This document shows positions 29,228 through 40,454 of a stretch of 64,000 nucleotides of DNA, one piece after another. The notes under the pieces were generated by a model that worked only from the letters and a program-made list of their open reading frames with translations, made no database searches and had not been told where the DNA came from. Location of the stretch: contig RQOL01000919.1 in the NCBI GenBank assembly GCA_013076295.1, forward strand, positions 1-64,000, written 5' to 3'. This DNA is from Sanderia malayensis. Lineage: Eukaryota > Cnidaria > Scyphozoa > Semaeostomeae > Pelagiidae. Each line of letters begins with the position of its first letter. Within the stretch, counting starts at the first letter, position 1. Made by a program: the position numbers and the translations under genes.

Positions 29228-30169
29228 ATGGAAGTAAGAGACTTGTTACATCTATCGCATGAGGAGAAATTGCGATATATAGATCAACAGATCAGAAATT
29301 TAGAATGGGAGCGAAATACAGAATTAGCGAGTCAGACAACTAATTCAGAGAAGAATTTAGAGAAAGAGATGAGTGAGTTGAAAACACAACTTATTGCATT
29401 GAAAAGAGAATATAAAAAAAGTGAAATTAATGCGGAATTAATTGGTGAGTTGTTAGATGAGCAGAAGAATTCAGGATTGAAGTTGGAAAGAGAAATGAAA
29501 GAAATAAGAGGTAAAGTAATAAAGAATGGGGAATTATTTGAAGATCTGTTGGATGAACAGAGAAATGTACAAATGAAAGTAGATAAATTACTAAAGAGTA
29601 AGGTTGATAAAACAGAACAGATGGATTTTCATGAGATTCGAATGTTAGAGAATAATCAGATTAAAAATGATTTGAGGATAAAAAGGTTAGAAGAGAACTA
29701 TTATCATCCAGAGTCGATGAATGGCAATATGATTTGGATTATTGATAATTTTGTTAATGAAAGAAGGGAAGCGGTGATGGATGCAACACGATCAAATCAT
29801 AGTCCAGTATTTTTAACGAGTAATTTTGGATATAAAATGGGTTTAAGAATCTACTTGAATGGAGATCAATCACACGGAGCGCAGAATAGGTTTATTAGTT
29901 TATATATTATGGTATATAAAGGATTATATGATAACATTGTATCATGGCCACTAGATAAGCAAGTAACATTAAGAATAATTAATCAACATAACAGAAATTT
30001 AGATGTTCAGGAAACCTTTAGAACAAAAGTAGAAAGTGAAGCTTTTAAGAAACCAAAAAGTGTTAAAAACATACCTTCAGGAGTTCCATGTATGATGCCA
30101 TTATCGAAGCTCAGTGAGCGAGGTTTTATAGTTGATGATAAGTTGTTTATAGAATGTAAGGTAGAGTAA
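29228..30169 (+). CDS. Stand-alone coiled-coil plus TRAF-C (MATH) protein
   Basis: A 313-residue intronless ORF. Residues about 13-160 form a long coiled coil. Residues 165-313 are a TRAF-type MATH domain with its standard landmarks: NGNMIWIIDNF at the start, SPVFLTS, FGYKMGLRIYLNGD (200-213), SWPLDKQVTL and PLSKL near the end. Cellular TRAFs add a RING and zinc fingers before the coiled coil to ubiquitinate signalling partners; this protein has neither. It could trimerise and bind TRAF-recognition motifs without signalling, which would make it a dominant-negative or adaptor. Cells also have TRAF1-like proteins without RING, but those have introns. Codon use is AT-rich like the neighbouring Fic gene. 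Confidence 0.85.
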   Translation: MEVRDLLHLSHEEKLRYIDQQIRNLEWERNTELASQTTNSEKNLEKEMSELKTQLIALKREYKKSEINAELIGELLDEQKNSGLKLEREMKEIRGKVIKNGELFEDLLDEQRNVQMKVDKLLKSKVDKTEQMDFHEIRMLENNQIKNDLRIKRLEENYYHPESMNGNMIWIIDNFVNERREAVMDATRSNHSPVFLTSNFGYKMGLRIYLNGDQSHGAQNRFISLYIMVYKGLYDNIVSWPLDKQVTLRIINQHNRNLDVQETFRTKVESEAFKKPKSVKNIPSGVPCMMPLSKLSERGFIVDDKLFIECKVE

Positions 30170-30248
30170 CAAGAGAAAAGGAACAATTTTATTGAACATT
30201 GTATCATTTTATCATTATAAATCTTATTGAAAATGATCATCACATAAA

Positions 30249-30473
30249 TCAAAAAAAGAAATCAAGTTCATCAATTTCGGAGTCAATCTCGTTAAGCCAT
30301 TTGTATGTGGCTAGTTCAGATTTATACCTTGAATTTGCTTGTTTAAATCTGGTGAATGAAAGCGGTTCCTGATCATCGGGTGGAAATATTTCTTCAACTT
30401 CAACATCAGGAATCTCGTCTTTCGTCTGGTTGCATGTAGGAACATGCAAATCGTTGTCGTCATCATCCCACAT
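30249..30473 (-). CDS. Small acidic ORF of unknown function
   Basis: The frame runs 30249-30485; the first ATG is at 30471-30473, giving about 74 residues, very acidic (WDDDDND, EVEEIFPPDD) with a C-terminal DSEIDELDFFF. A TATATATATTAG sequence about 15-25 bases upstream on the minus strand could be a promoter. It converges on the TRAF-C gene with 80 bases between the stops. I recognise no family; acidic activation-domain-like composition is the only hint. Confidence 0.35.
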   Translation of the reverse strand: MWDDDDNDLHVPTCNQTKDEIPDVEVEEIFPPDDQEPLSFTRFKQANSRYKSELATYKWLNEIDSEIDELDFFF

Positions 30474-30489
30474 TTCAGCCGGCAATATC

Positions 30490-30957
30490 TAATATATATA
30501 TTCTGTGATGTCACGTGACGGTGGCGAAACTCTGCCTAAAACAATAGATTCGACCCGACACAATAGGTTGAACGCCCCAAAACAATGGGCCGAAACGGCG
30601 AATGAGGTATCCATAAAGGCTTTTTTTTGAGGCCCTCAATCTGCCCTATTTTTGAGTGAGTTGTTCTTTGCCTGCTGAACCAATAAGTTATCTATATGAG
30701 AGCTCACAGTTTCCACTAAAAGGTTTGGAAATTCTTTGTTTTTGTTCGCCTAATTGGCTATCACGAATAAACCACGGTTTACCCTGGCGAAACATCCAAA
30801 TTCGCGTCGCGAATTCCAATTTCGAACAAAGCGTTCGCTCTTCACGTGACGCGTTTCGCCTTTTGCTGCAATTTGATTGGCTCTTTTTGCTCGACTCACG
30901 TGGTAGGCCTAATGTAAACAAGCCCAAAGTTTTAATCAGCAAATTATGATAAGGGGT
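30490..30957. other. Non-coding part of the island
   Basis: Between the acidic ORF and the dispersed repeat the sequence becomes less AT-rich and shows short recurring phrases (ACAATAGATTCGACCCGACACAA, CAATGGGCCGAAACGG). ORFs here have no recognisable domains. It may be a separate small repeat element. Confidence 0.4.
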
Positions 30958-31118
30958 TATCAGGCGAGCGTAGCGAGCTAACCTATTGTACGTGGGGTTG
31001 AAAGAGGCATGAGCGTTAGCGAATGCAGCGCACGAAGTGCGCCAACCACATTAAGCTTTTTCACTTGCCCCCCTCCGGGAAGCGAGCGTACGCGAGCGCC
31101 CCTGGCTAGTGTTAAAAT
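30958..31118 (+). repeat. Dispersed repeat, copy 1
   Basis: The block containing GAAAGAGGCATGAGCG, CACGAAGTGCGCCAACCACA and GGGAAGCGAGCGTACGCGAG reappears inverted at 46994-47165 with moderate divergence. It is GC-rich compared with its surroundings, non-coding, and probably a small non-autonomous transposon. Confidence 0.7.
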
Positions 31119-31189
31119 GGTTCTGTGTTTTTGGCGTGTTTATTCATGTTCTGGCATGTTTATTGGCATGTAAAATCTTAAGGCCACGT

Positions 31190-31499
31190 TGGTTGGTGAG
31201 ATGCTCACCTCCGGGTTGTATCTTCGCTCTGAAACAGGTCCGGGGCAGATTTCAATGTCTCCACATAACAAAAGAATTAGGCCGATGAATGCTGGGCTTG
31301 AACTTCGAATTCGAAAAGTAAACTTTCCGCTTCTTGCTTCCCATAGAGTGGACATGATGAAGGTTTCTCTTTCATTTACAATACTAGAACCATCAATACT
31401 TAAGCCAATGCTGTCTGAGCTAACAAATGCAAGCTTCTTGACATGAAAATTCACGATTAAAATCAGCAGTAGCGAGACATACGTCTTTATGAACGCCAT
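31190..31499 (-). pseudogene. LINE 5' end with hydrophobic leader and 2A-like motif
   Basis: From ATG 31497-31499 the ORF has a hydrophobic N-terminal segment (MAFIKTYVSLLLILIV), a second hydrophobic stretch (AFIGLILLLC) and then GDIEICPGP. Some invertebrate LINEs begin with a signal-like segment and a 2A ribosome-skipping motif (D-x-E-x-N-P-G-P); here the Asn is Cys, which probably abolishes skipping. After about 20 more codons LINE similarity stops and the island begins. Same orientation as the LINE 3' half at 27196-28118, so both are likely ends of one insertion in the Helitron. Confidence 0.6.
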
Positions 31500-31504
31500 G
31501 ACCG

Positions 31505-34290
31505 CCTGACGGTGGTGCACCAGATCCAAACGAAAGAACCAAGCACATCCAGAGACGTGAGGGCTACTTGATTAACATCAAAGCAATCAATCCAGCGGCA
31601 GATCCACTCATGTATCCGCTGCTGTTTCTGTTCGGTGAACATGGTTGGGCTACAACAATCGCAAGACTGCAATCAGCACGTTCACAAATCCCTCCTGACC
31701 AAGCTGAACAACGCCAAACCAGAGTAATGCCCTGCCAATTCTACACATACAGAATCCAAGTACGGGAAGGATTCTCAGCCCTTCACCTCTCAAGACTACT
31801 GTTTCAACAGTACTAGGTTGACGCATTCACCAAGATAGAAGGCAACAACCTTGCTTATATCAGATACCATCAGAAAGATCTCAGAGTTGAGTCGTACAAA
31901 GGACTGATGGATCACCTTTACAGAAGAGCTGAACAACAATGTCTAATTGCACAAGCCCACAATCCAGGCTATTGCTAGAGTCACCATCTTACCGTCCACA
32001 TCTACTGGCAGCCGACGAAACATGCAACAGAATTACCAGGATGCCATGACCATTCTCAGAAAACATGGCAAGCCAGACATATTCCTGACATTCACGGCGA
32101 ATCCGAACTGGCAAGACATCTTGGACAATTTGCTACCGAACCAGAAGCCACAGGACCGACCAGACATTGTCACACGCGTCTTTCACTTGAAATTCAAACA
32201 ACTGCTGTGTGACATACTGGATCTCAACTTCTTTGCCAAAGTCATCACTGACGTCTACACGATGGAATTTCAAAAACGTGGACTGCCGCACACTCACATG
32301 ATCATATCTTTTGCCAACAAAGACAAACCACGCACACCAGAGCATGTTGACCGGATAATATCAGCAGAGATACCAGATGAGAACACCCACGTCCACGAAC
32401 ACCACAAGAAACACATGATGCACGGCAGGTGTGGATTTCTTAATCCCGCATGCAAGATGGGAATTGTAAAAGGAAGTTTCCGAAAGACCTCGCACAACAA
32501 ACAGAATTCAATGTCAATGGATACCCATTGTACAGAAGACGAGGTATGTCAACATTAATTGCATTTCGTACTTATGATTTACACTTTTCCGTGAAATGTA
32601 CACCAATGTAACCATGGTGCTTTCTTGCAGGCCAACCAACTGCTCAACTCAAGCAACACAGACTGAACGACTCTTGGGTTGTGCCACACAACCTCAAACT
32701 GCTTCTCAATTTGACTGCCACATGAATGTGGAAGTGTGCACCACAGTCAAAAGTGTCAAGTACATTTTCAAATACATCCATACAGGCAATAACATGGCAC
32801 ACGTCGAAATCAGAGAAGGTTACAAAGAAGCAAATGCCGGACACGACATCGTCCACGATGAGATACATCAGTACCCGAAATCCAGATACGTCGGTCCGCA
32901 TCAGGCAGTGTATAAACTCATGCAATACGAGATGCACGACAAAAGTCACACAATCATCCAACTTGCAATTCACTTGCCACATCAACAACCCCTATGCTTC
33001 ACAGACCCAGAGCAAGCTGCACAGAGAAACAATGACAGCATGCTCATAGCCTACTTCAGCCTCAACCAGAGAGAAGATCATGCTCATCAGTATTTATATC
33101 AAGACATACCAGAGCACTACACTTACAACAAATCCGCTAAGCAATGGCAGCAACGGAAGCGCCGATCAGCCAAAGGTGTCATAGGCAGAATATACAATGT
33201 TCTTCCTTCAGATCCTGAACGATTTGCCCTGAGGCTCCTATTGCTACACAGAAAAGGGGCAACCTCCTTCAAAGACATTAAAACAGTTGACGGGATCACT
33301 GACGACACACTCAAGAATGCAGCAAGAGCTATGTCCCTCTTAGAGGACGATGCAGAGCACAGACAATGCTTACGAGATGCAGTGGTTCAACACTCATCCT
33401 CTTTCAAACTCCGAGCGACATTGATGCTCTCTTCACAGGATTCCAAGAAGACATGCCAGAAGATTAACGTCAGACGTGTGTAGCATACTCCGGAATAGCA
33501 GCAACACTGCTCATTAACGGCAGAACAGCACACTCGACATTTCAAATACCGATTCCTCTGCTCGACAGTTCTACCTGCAACATCAAAGAACAAGGTCTTT
33601 GAGCACAACAACTGCGAGACACAACGCTATTCATTTGGGACGAAGCTTCCATGATTCCAGCAACAGCACTCAAAGCAGTTGACCGTCTGCTCAGAAACAT
33701 CACCAAAGTTGAACAATCTTTCGGTGGCAAATACTTCATGCTTGGCGGTGACTTCAGACAAGTGCTGCCAGTTGTCAAGAATGCAGGCAGAGAACGAATG
33801 GTGCAAGAATGCCTCAAGTCACGAAAAGTGGAGGATCTGTGGTCTCATTTCCAACAATTCAGACTCATTGCAAAGAGCTGTTCAGGACCAGACTAAGCAT
33901 TCTTAGACTGGCTTCTCCGAATAGGCAATGGAATAGAACCTTACGATGATCAAGATCAGATCAACCTTCCACAACAAATCTGCATCAAGTCACTTGAAGA
34001 TCTCATGAACTCAATCTATCCTCAAGCTGAATCAGCAGATGCACACCTCTTACTGGATCCAAACACCATGTCCGAGCGTTGTTGTTTGACACCAAAGAAC
34101 AAGTTCTCACATCACATCAACGAACTCATTCTGCAAAGACTTCCAACACCCGGAAACAGTACCTCAGCATTGACAGAGTCGAAACAGATGATCCAGAAGA
34201 GGCTGCAGCATATCCCATGGAGTTTCTCAATGCGAAAACCCCAGGGGAATGCCTCTACATTCACTACAATTAAAGGGGAGCTGAAACCAT
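31505..34290 (+). pseudogene. Helitron Rep/helicase gene, middle and helicase part
   Basis: The frame resumes after the LINE insertion with REGYLINIKA and MYPLLFLFGEHGW. The Rep nuclease HUH motif is GLPHTHMII near 32280-32300. An intron at 32544-32630 (GTATGT...TTGCAG) rejoins the frame, and the catalytic tyrosine motif VKYIFKYI follows near 32755-32780. The Pif1-type helicase has IWDEASMIP (motif II, about 33635) and GGDFRQVLP (motif III, about 33745), but the Walker A loop is missing: a small deletion and stops lie near 33440-33485. The last recognisable block is YPMEFLNAKTPGE near 34215-34250. Inactive. Confidence 0.85.
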
Positions 34291-35515
34291 TTTTGAGCTT
34301 TTCATAATCTGAAAGAGGGTACTGAGTTACCCTGAAATCTGAAGTTTTCGAAAATTGGAGCTATATTTAGCGAGATACGGGGGCAAACGTGACGAAATGT
34401 TTTCAGCCAAAAAGTGGCACCCGGAAGGCTTATTTAATCTGCCTCGTTCAGCGTTTTGTGACGTCAAATTATAAACGGAAGTGATTTTAACGCACTGAAT
34501 CTTCTAATGTATTGGGCATCCATATTGACTAAAAACGAATTAAAATTTAAAATAAAATCATCATATAGAAATTTATATATGTGTGAACCATAATAAACAT
34601 GCAAAGACATTCCTTTGACAAATTGGTTGTCTAAAACAAGGTTTCAATCGCATGAAAACATAACAGCATTCACATGTTTCAAGTAAATTTCTGCATAAAA
34701 TTGCGCAAAACCTTCACCTCATAATTGCCAGATGAGGCTATCTATGCGTTATTTCTATTTAGAAATATTTTTTCACTATTACCTATTTTTGAAAAATATT
34801 CCTCAGTTTTTGAAAACAGCACCCATCCAAATCAACATGTACAATACAATGACATTCACACAGTTATCTATTTTCTGGTAACATTATGCATAATTGTTTA
34901 TAAGAAAGTTTTTTTCAGCCCAGCTTTCAGACTTGCAATATTTTTCCAAAAATCCTCAATGCAATAATATCTGCATAAGAACATAAAAAACTACATGCCT
35001 TTCCGCGACGCCTCATAAGAGGTGTCGGCGTGATCTCGGTTACATGTCACAATACACTCGTGGATAACGCATAGTGTTGATTGCAGATGTTATCGGACAA
35101 GATCTCGTTTGATAATTTAAATTGTATATTAAAACTCGGAGGAAAATAATTGGAAATACTTTTTCTGCTCCACTGATTGCAACGGTCAGTGCACCTACAG
35201 TGAAACAAAGATTGAGAGAGTTTCGCCTATTATTGTGCACTGACCGATGGTTTGAATATTATCTTAATTCTCAAGATAACATGTTTTTACAAGAATGTTC
35301 TTTCATTCAATTAAGTATTTTATTGAAGTCCGGAACTTTCTCGAACTGATAGAGACATGGAAACGATATTTTTTACTGATTTTTCAAGAGAACGAGGCTA
35401 GGACGACGCCTCTAAGAGGCGCTGGCACAAAATGAAATCGAGGCCATGATGACGCCTTTAAGAGGCTGCGCTGTAACATTTGCACGGCAATGCTGCCACA
35501 TTTTTGGCCCCGATG
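34291..35515. other. Insertion between Helitron blocks, no gene recognised
   Basis: About 1.2 kb of AT-rich sequence separates the helicase from its final codons. A short palindromic phrase of the form GACGCCT-x-(T)AAGAGGC occurs three times (about 35008, 35413 and 35453), and an inverted pair around GGTCAGTGCAC / GTGCACTGACC lies near 35180-35245. These hint at a small non-autonomous element, but I could not define its ends. Confidence 0.4.
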
Positions 35516-35519
35516 CCGT

Positions 35520-35640
35520 TTCATACAAATCGTTCTCTAGACTCAGGGTGTTCAAACCGGACAACAACAAAACCAAAAACCTTGTCTACAAGGAAGTCCT
35601 CTGAGATCTCCAACAATATCACCTCCAACCAGAGAGGGTA
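35520..35640 (+). pseudogene. Helitron helicase C-terminal remnant
   Basis: The codons RLRVFKPDNNKTKNLVYKEVL match the usual end of the Helitron helicase (an SRLRxF block, then KTKNxVYKEVL). They lie in the same orientation as the upstream Helitron parts, so the 34291-35515 block is an insertion or replacement within the same element. Confidence 0.65.
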
Positions 35641-35710
35641 AGTCAACACACTAACACACCCCTTCACCTCATTTAGAGAGCACGGTTATTCAACGACCAT
35701 GACTGAGTGT

Positions 35711-37320
35711 GGCACAAGACCTATGATTGATAGCAAACAGCATAGAAATATTGTATGTCCATACCTGACTGACTGCATAAACTCAGCAATATGTAACTGT
35801 CAATTCCCTAGCGAACTTAAGGACGCAAATGTCTCTCCTATATTCAAAAACACTGATGCAACCTTGAAATCAAATTTCAGACCAATAAGTGTCCTATCGT
35901 CAGTATCAAAAATATACGAGAGAATACTAATAAACCAGATATCACCTTTCATCCAAAACAAGCTATCAAACTTGTTATCTGGCTTTCGAGAGTCTTACAG
36001 CACCCAGAATGCACTAATTAGAGTACTGGAATTATGGAGAAGATGTCTCGACTCTTTGGGAATTGTTGGAACAATACTCATGGACTTATCAAAAGCCTAT
36101 GACTGTCTGCCCCATGACCTCCTCATAGCTAAATTAGAGGCCTATGGGTTTGATAACGATAGCCTTCAGCTCATTTATAGCTACCTAGAAAGCCGATACC
36201 AGAGGGTTAAAATTGGAAGCCTTAAAAGTTCACCACAGAAAATCAAAATTGGTGTACCACAAGGATCTGTTCTAGGACCCATGCTCTTTAACATCTTTTT
36301 AAATTACCTATTTCTATCGAATCTAGAGTCAAATATATGCAATTTTGCCGACAATAATACCATATATGCATGTGGTAATAATCTCATAGAAATAATCTGT
36401 AGATTAGAAAATGACCTAGCTCTTTTGTTAGATTGGTTTTCCGAAAATGGGATGGTACCAAATCCCAAAAAGTTCCAGCTAATGTTTCTTGGTCTGAAGA
36501 ATAATAATTCTTTACGCCTTAATGTTAATGGTCATAAAATACCATCGGCAGATAACGTAAAACTTTTAGGAATCCATATTAACAAAAAGCTGACGTTAGA
36601 CGTGCATATTAAAAGCCTTTGCTTGAAGGTCAACAATAAAGTTAGTGCCTTCGCAAGACTCAGCCCCTATCTCACTCTAGATCAAGCAAAATTATTATGC
36701 AACTCGGTCATCATATCCAACTTCAATTATTGCCCTCTGGTGTGGACTTTCTGTAGCCAAACGGCAAACAATATGGTAAATAGAACCCATAAACGTGCTC
36801 TACAGGTGCTCTACCAGGACTTTGAATCTTCCTTTGATATGCTATTGACTCGAAACAACAGCCAGACAATACACGTAAAAAATCTGCAACAAGTAATGAT
36901 CGAGGTCTACAAGACGGTACATCATCTTAATCCATCCTATCTTTGGGAATTTCACGAAAAAAAAGAAACGAGATATAACTTAAGAGTAAATGATCTCTGT
37001 AAGCTTCCAAAGGTCAAAACACGTTTTGCCTGTCAATCAATATCATTCAGAGGGAGTCTCCTTTGGAACACCCTTACTGACACAATTAAAATGAGTCCAA
37101 CCCTTGCCGTTTTCAGAAATAAAATAAAATCCTGGACTGGTGAGCAATGCACCTGTAGATTATGTTTTTAAATTAGTATTTATTTGTATAAATTAGTCTT
37201 AGCCTTTGGTAATTAAAAGTAGGTTTCTTTGTAAGTTGGATTAAATTAGTACCTTGTACTAGTCTTACTTAGTGTAGACGTAATATCCAACGTTAAATAA
37301 TGTATAAATGAATGAATGAA
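35711..37320 (+). pseudogene. 5'-truncated LINE reverse transcriptase inside a minisatellite
   Basis: The open frame gives a LINE reverse transcriptase of about 470 residues from 35745 to 37171 (the first codons of the ORF are minisatellite). It starts within the palm/fingers region (FRPISVLSS), with ILMDLSKAYDCL (motif A) and GVPQGSVLGPMLF (motif B). Motif C reads FADN instead of FADD, so the second catalytic Asp is lost. The C-terminal part ends in RGSLLWNTLTD. A TGAATGAATGAA tail at about 37308-37320 follows a 140-base 3' untranslated region. The insertion splits a tandem repeat. No endonuclease is present. Confidence 0.85.
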
Positions 37321-37560
37321 TAGGCAATCTCGATTATTGATACCAAACAGCATAGGCAATCTGCATGATTGATACCAAACAGCATGGGAATAAGACCTGT
37401 GATTGATACCAAACCGCACAGGCACAAGACCTATGATTGATACCAAACAGCATAGGCATTCTCCATGATTGATACCAAACAGCATTGGGATAAGACCTGT
37501 GATTGACACCAAACAGCATAGGCACCAAGACCTATGATTGATAACAAACAGCATAGGCAA
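37321..37560 (+). repeat. Minisatellite, about 36-37 bp unit
   Basis: About six to seven imperfect copies of a unit like GCAC-AAGACCTATGATTGATACCAAACAGCATAGG. One and a half copies lie on the far side of the LINE at 35706-35741. ORFs across it are artefacts. Confidence 0.85.
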
Positions 37561-40440
37561 AGTACACTCGCTGCTATCAGTCTAGCTCTCACCAACATTC
37601 CCCACCATACAATGCCATTTTAACTGCCCAAGCTAACCCAGCATCTACCTTTATACTTTCATTCCTTGACTAATATTGCTTTGTCTAACCCATAGATAAC
37701 ATTATTTTGTATAACATAATCAACAATTTGCCATGAGTTATGCTTTGCCATGTACCTTTATGTTTCCTATGGGAACATGGATTTCCTTTCTCTCTGTGCA
37801 AGCTGCCTATACCCTCTCCATTCATAAAAAACCAAGTTACTGTGTACAATCTACACAAAATATTTCTTACCAATATATACAAGCTTTGGGTCATTTACTA
37901 CCACCATGGCAGCTTTCACAAAAAAGGAAAACTCAAACAATGGATGCTCCTTGACGTGGTGAGCTTTTAACTAATGCATCCGGCAACACCCCTAATTCTT
38001 TTCTACCGCCTGAATTTATAATCGCACACAGAACAGCCAACATCAACAGGATTTTCATGTATCCATGCACATAACAACACAATTTCTCAGGTACGTTAAA
38101 ATTTACTGACATATTTCATCCCCTCTTATGTATGCATCTTACGGCCAAAACTGTAATATAATAAACATCCTTTCTTGCATGTAGAAATCGATAATATATC
38201 TATATTTCCTATCGAGACACACAGAAACTTCCTTACAATTTAAAAGCCCACGTTTTAGGCCAATTCGATCAGCTAAGCATCATGCTCACGAAGTTCTTTA
38301 AATTTATCGCAACCTTTCAGGAACACTAAGCGGCAGGGAAAGTAATACAAACTATTATTCAAACTTACCACACTTTTTCCACTGACTTTTCCTTTTGGGT
38401 TCAATGACAACAGCAATTTTTGTCTCTATTACCATTCACCATGGAGATAGGATAAAAGATAATGTACAATTTTTTTCAAATTCATTTTCTACAGTGCGAA
38501 CGAGGCTCACCCTTCCGACGCCACCTCAACAATGGCAGACATTTTTTTCCCAATTGATACATCGAAACCCTGTGACTTCCACTCTTTCATAGATAAAAGG
38601 CCTATCAACTTGCACATAAGAAAAGTACTAAATTCATGCAATAGTTGTAACATTGTGAAGCCAATCATAACTATTTCATAAAATGAACATAACAGAACAC
38701 TTTCCTCATTATTGCATTGCTTTTCTGAGGTTTTTAATTAAAAGTATCAATGTTAGTTGACTTAAAAATTTGAAGTTCTCCCTGTGGCGCTGTATCCGCC
38801 ATTTCATTGGAGGGCTGCTCGCTGAAAATTTTTTATTCACCTGCCACACATAGGGATTATCGGCCCTTCGCCCTCCAGAGTATGTCCTATCCCATCTCTG
38901 CCACTTTCACACCAACAGATTTAGACACAAATTTCAATTTGAAAAATTTACAACTGAATTTAGTTGCATTTTCAACTGCGCGTCCTTTTTACTTTCCCGT
39001 GTGTGCATAGCAAAACATCCATATTTATAATCTTGATAATTCATCACAGCAACACAGTATAAATAATTACAATAATATGCATTAATATTCAGCCACATAC
39101 CCCACTTCCTGCAACATCTCTCCTTCGCCATTTTCCAGTGTGAATCGCAATTTTTGTCTTTCATGACATCTCTACCAATTTGCCACTTCAGGCCACGCAT
39201 CCCACTCATTCGATCCCATTCCACAACCTATGATAAACAGCAACATCAATTCATTATATATAATTCTAAACGAATGCTTATATCCAAAAAGATTTATCCA
39301 CCTAACTTTTCATTTTATATATGTCCAATGAGTACCTACCTTCCTCTCTTCTCTGTAAATCACTGTCACGTTTATCTTCACAATTTTTACAATGCACAGC
39401 TCCAATTGAAATCTTCATGCAATTAAATATTTGATTGGCTTTAACGTTACATACAGCCAACCCAATTCAATACACCCCAAGCTCCCCAATTCTTAACACG
39501 CTATTTTCGACATCTTTTTTGCAAACAATCAAACCATGTTGCATTTCTAACACTATCATTTCCTATTTTTTCTTTTCTTTCTTTTTAAGATACAGTGAAC
39601 TTGCTCCTGGGGATTCAACTATGGCGTTTCAATACAATCTTTCCATACATTTATGGTCATTATTATTCAGCATCATCACATACGTTTTTTACATAATTTC
39701 CTTTTCGCTTTCCTTGAAACTTGAGCTTTTTGTCATCTCAACCAGCTTTCATGCCACATCCCATTCAATCATCTAGGAAAGCCAGTAACATTCATTCATT
39801 CTCATTTTCTTTTCAACTTTCAACTGGAGATCCAGGTTACACCCAACACATCCTAACCCATCATACGCGCCGTCCACAATCCTTACAAAATTCAACATCC
39901 CCTTAGAAAAACAATTGAACCCTATTTCATCTCGCACTTTATTTCAACCCTTTTTCTTCTTCCATTTTCTTAAGTGCTAAGGAAGTTGCACCTATGCTGT
40001 TCCATGTGCTCCATTTTAAGTTGCTTTTCTGCACTCCATCAATCTTTATGCAATCACTCTCTTCAAGCAACACCAGAGACAAGACATACACAAGACCGTC
40101 GTGAACCTTTAGTGCTTTATTCATCCGTGAGTACCATACTTTCTTCATACATTGACAATTATTATTACAAGTAGTTATGCATTGTTACTCACTGATAATT
40201 CTTCTATATGCGAAACATTCATCAAGTGATATCCTTTTTCAATTTACCTACATATTTACAATAACCACACAACACATTTTTAGATTTGCTAGCTTCACAG
40301 CAAGACTTTTTGGGAATTTTATCCAAGTTATTCAATCATAAAAAGGTCGGTTAAACTTTTACAAATTACGTAGTGCTTTTATTTTGTCATTACTTTCATT
40401 ATTTGTGTATTTATATTATTAAATACATTCTGACACACTT
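37561..40440. other. AT-rich stretch without a recognisable gene
   Basis: About 2.9 kb hold only short ORFs without domain motifs and no clear tandem repeat. Pyrimidine-rich segments are frequent on the plus strand, as in introns or decayed repeats. Confidence 0.5.
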
Positions 40441-40454
40441 CTAACGTTTTTAGC

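Larger units (their letters stand above)
28119..31189. mobile_element. Three-kb AT-rich island with virus-like gene packing
   Basis: This block splits a LINE. It carries three rightward intronless ORFs (coiled coil, Fic, coiled coil plus TRAF-C), two of which overlap, and one leftward acidic ORF. A TATA-like GTATAAAAAG at about 28310 precedes the first. The Fic gene is homologous to the Fic gene of the Polinton in this window. No TIR, integrase or polymerase was found in it, so it is probably a fragment of a Polinton-like or other DNA virus-like element. The right part (30500-31189) is non-coding and includes a dispersed repeat. Confidence 0.5.

Noticed and set aside
37246..37560. Repetitive ORFs (AVWYQ/LVSI repeats)
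   Set aside because: Translations of the minisatellite.
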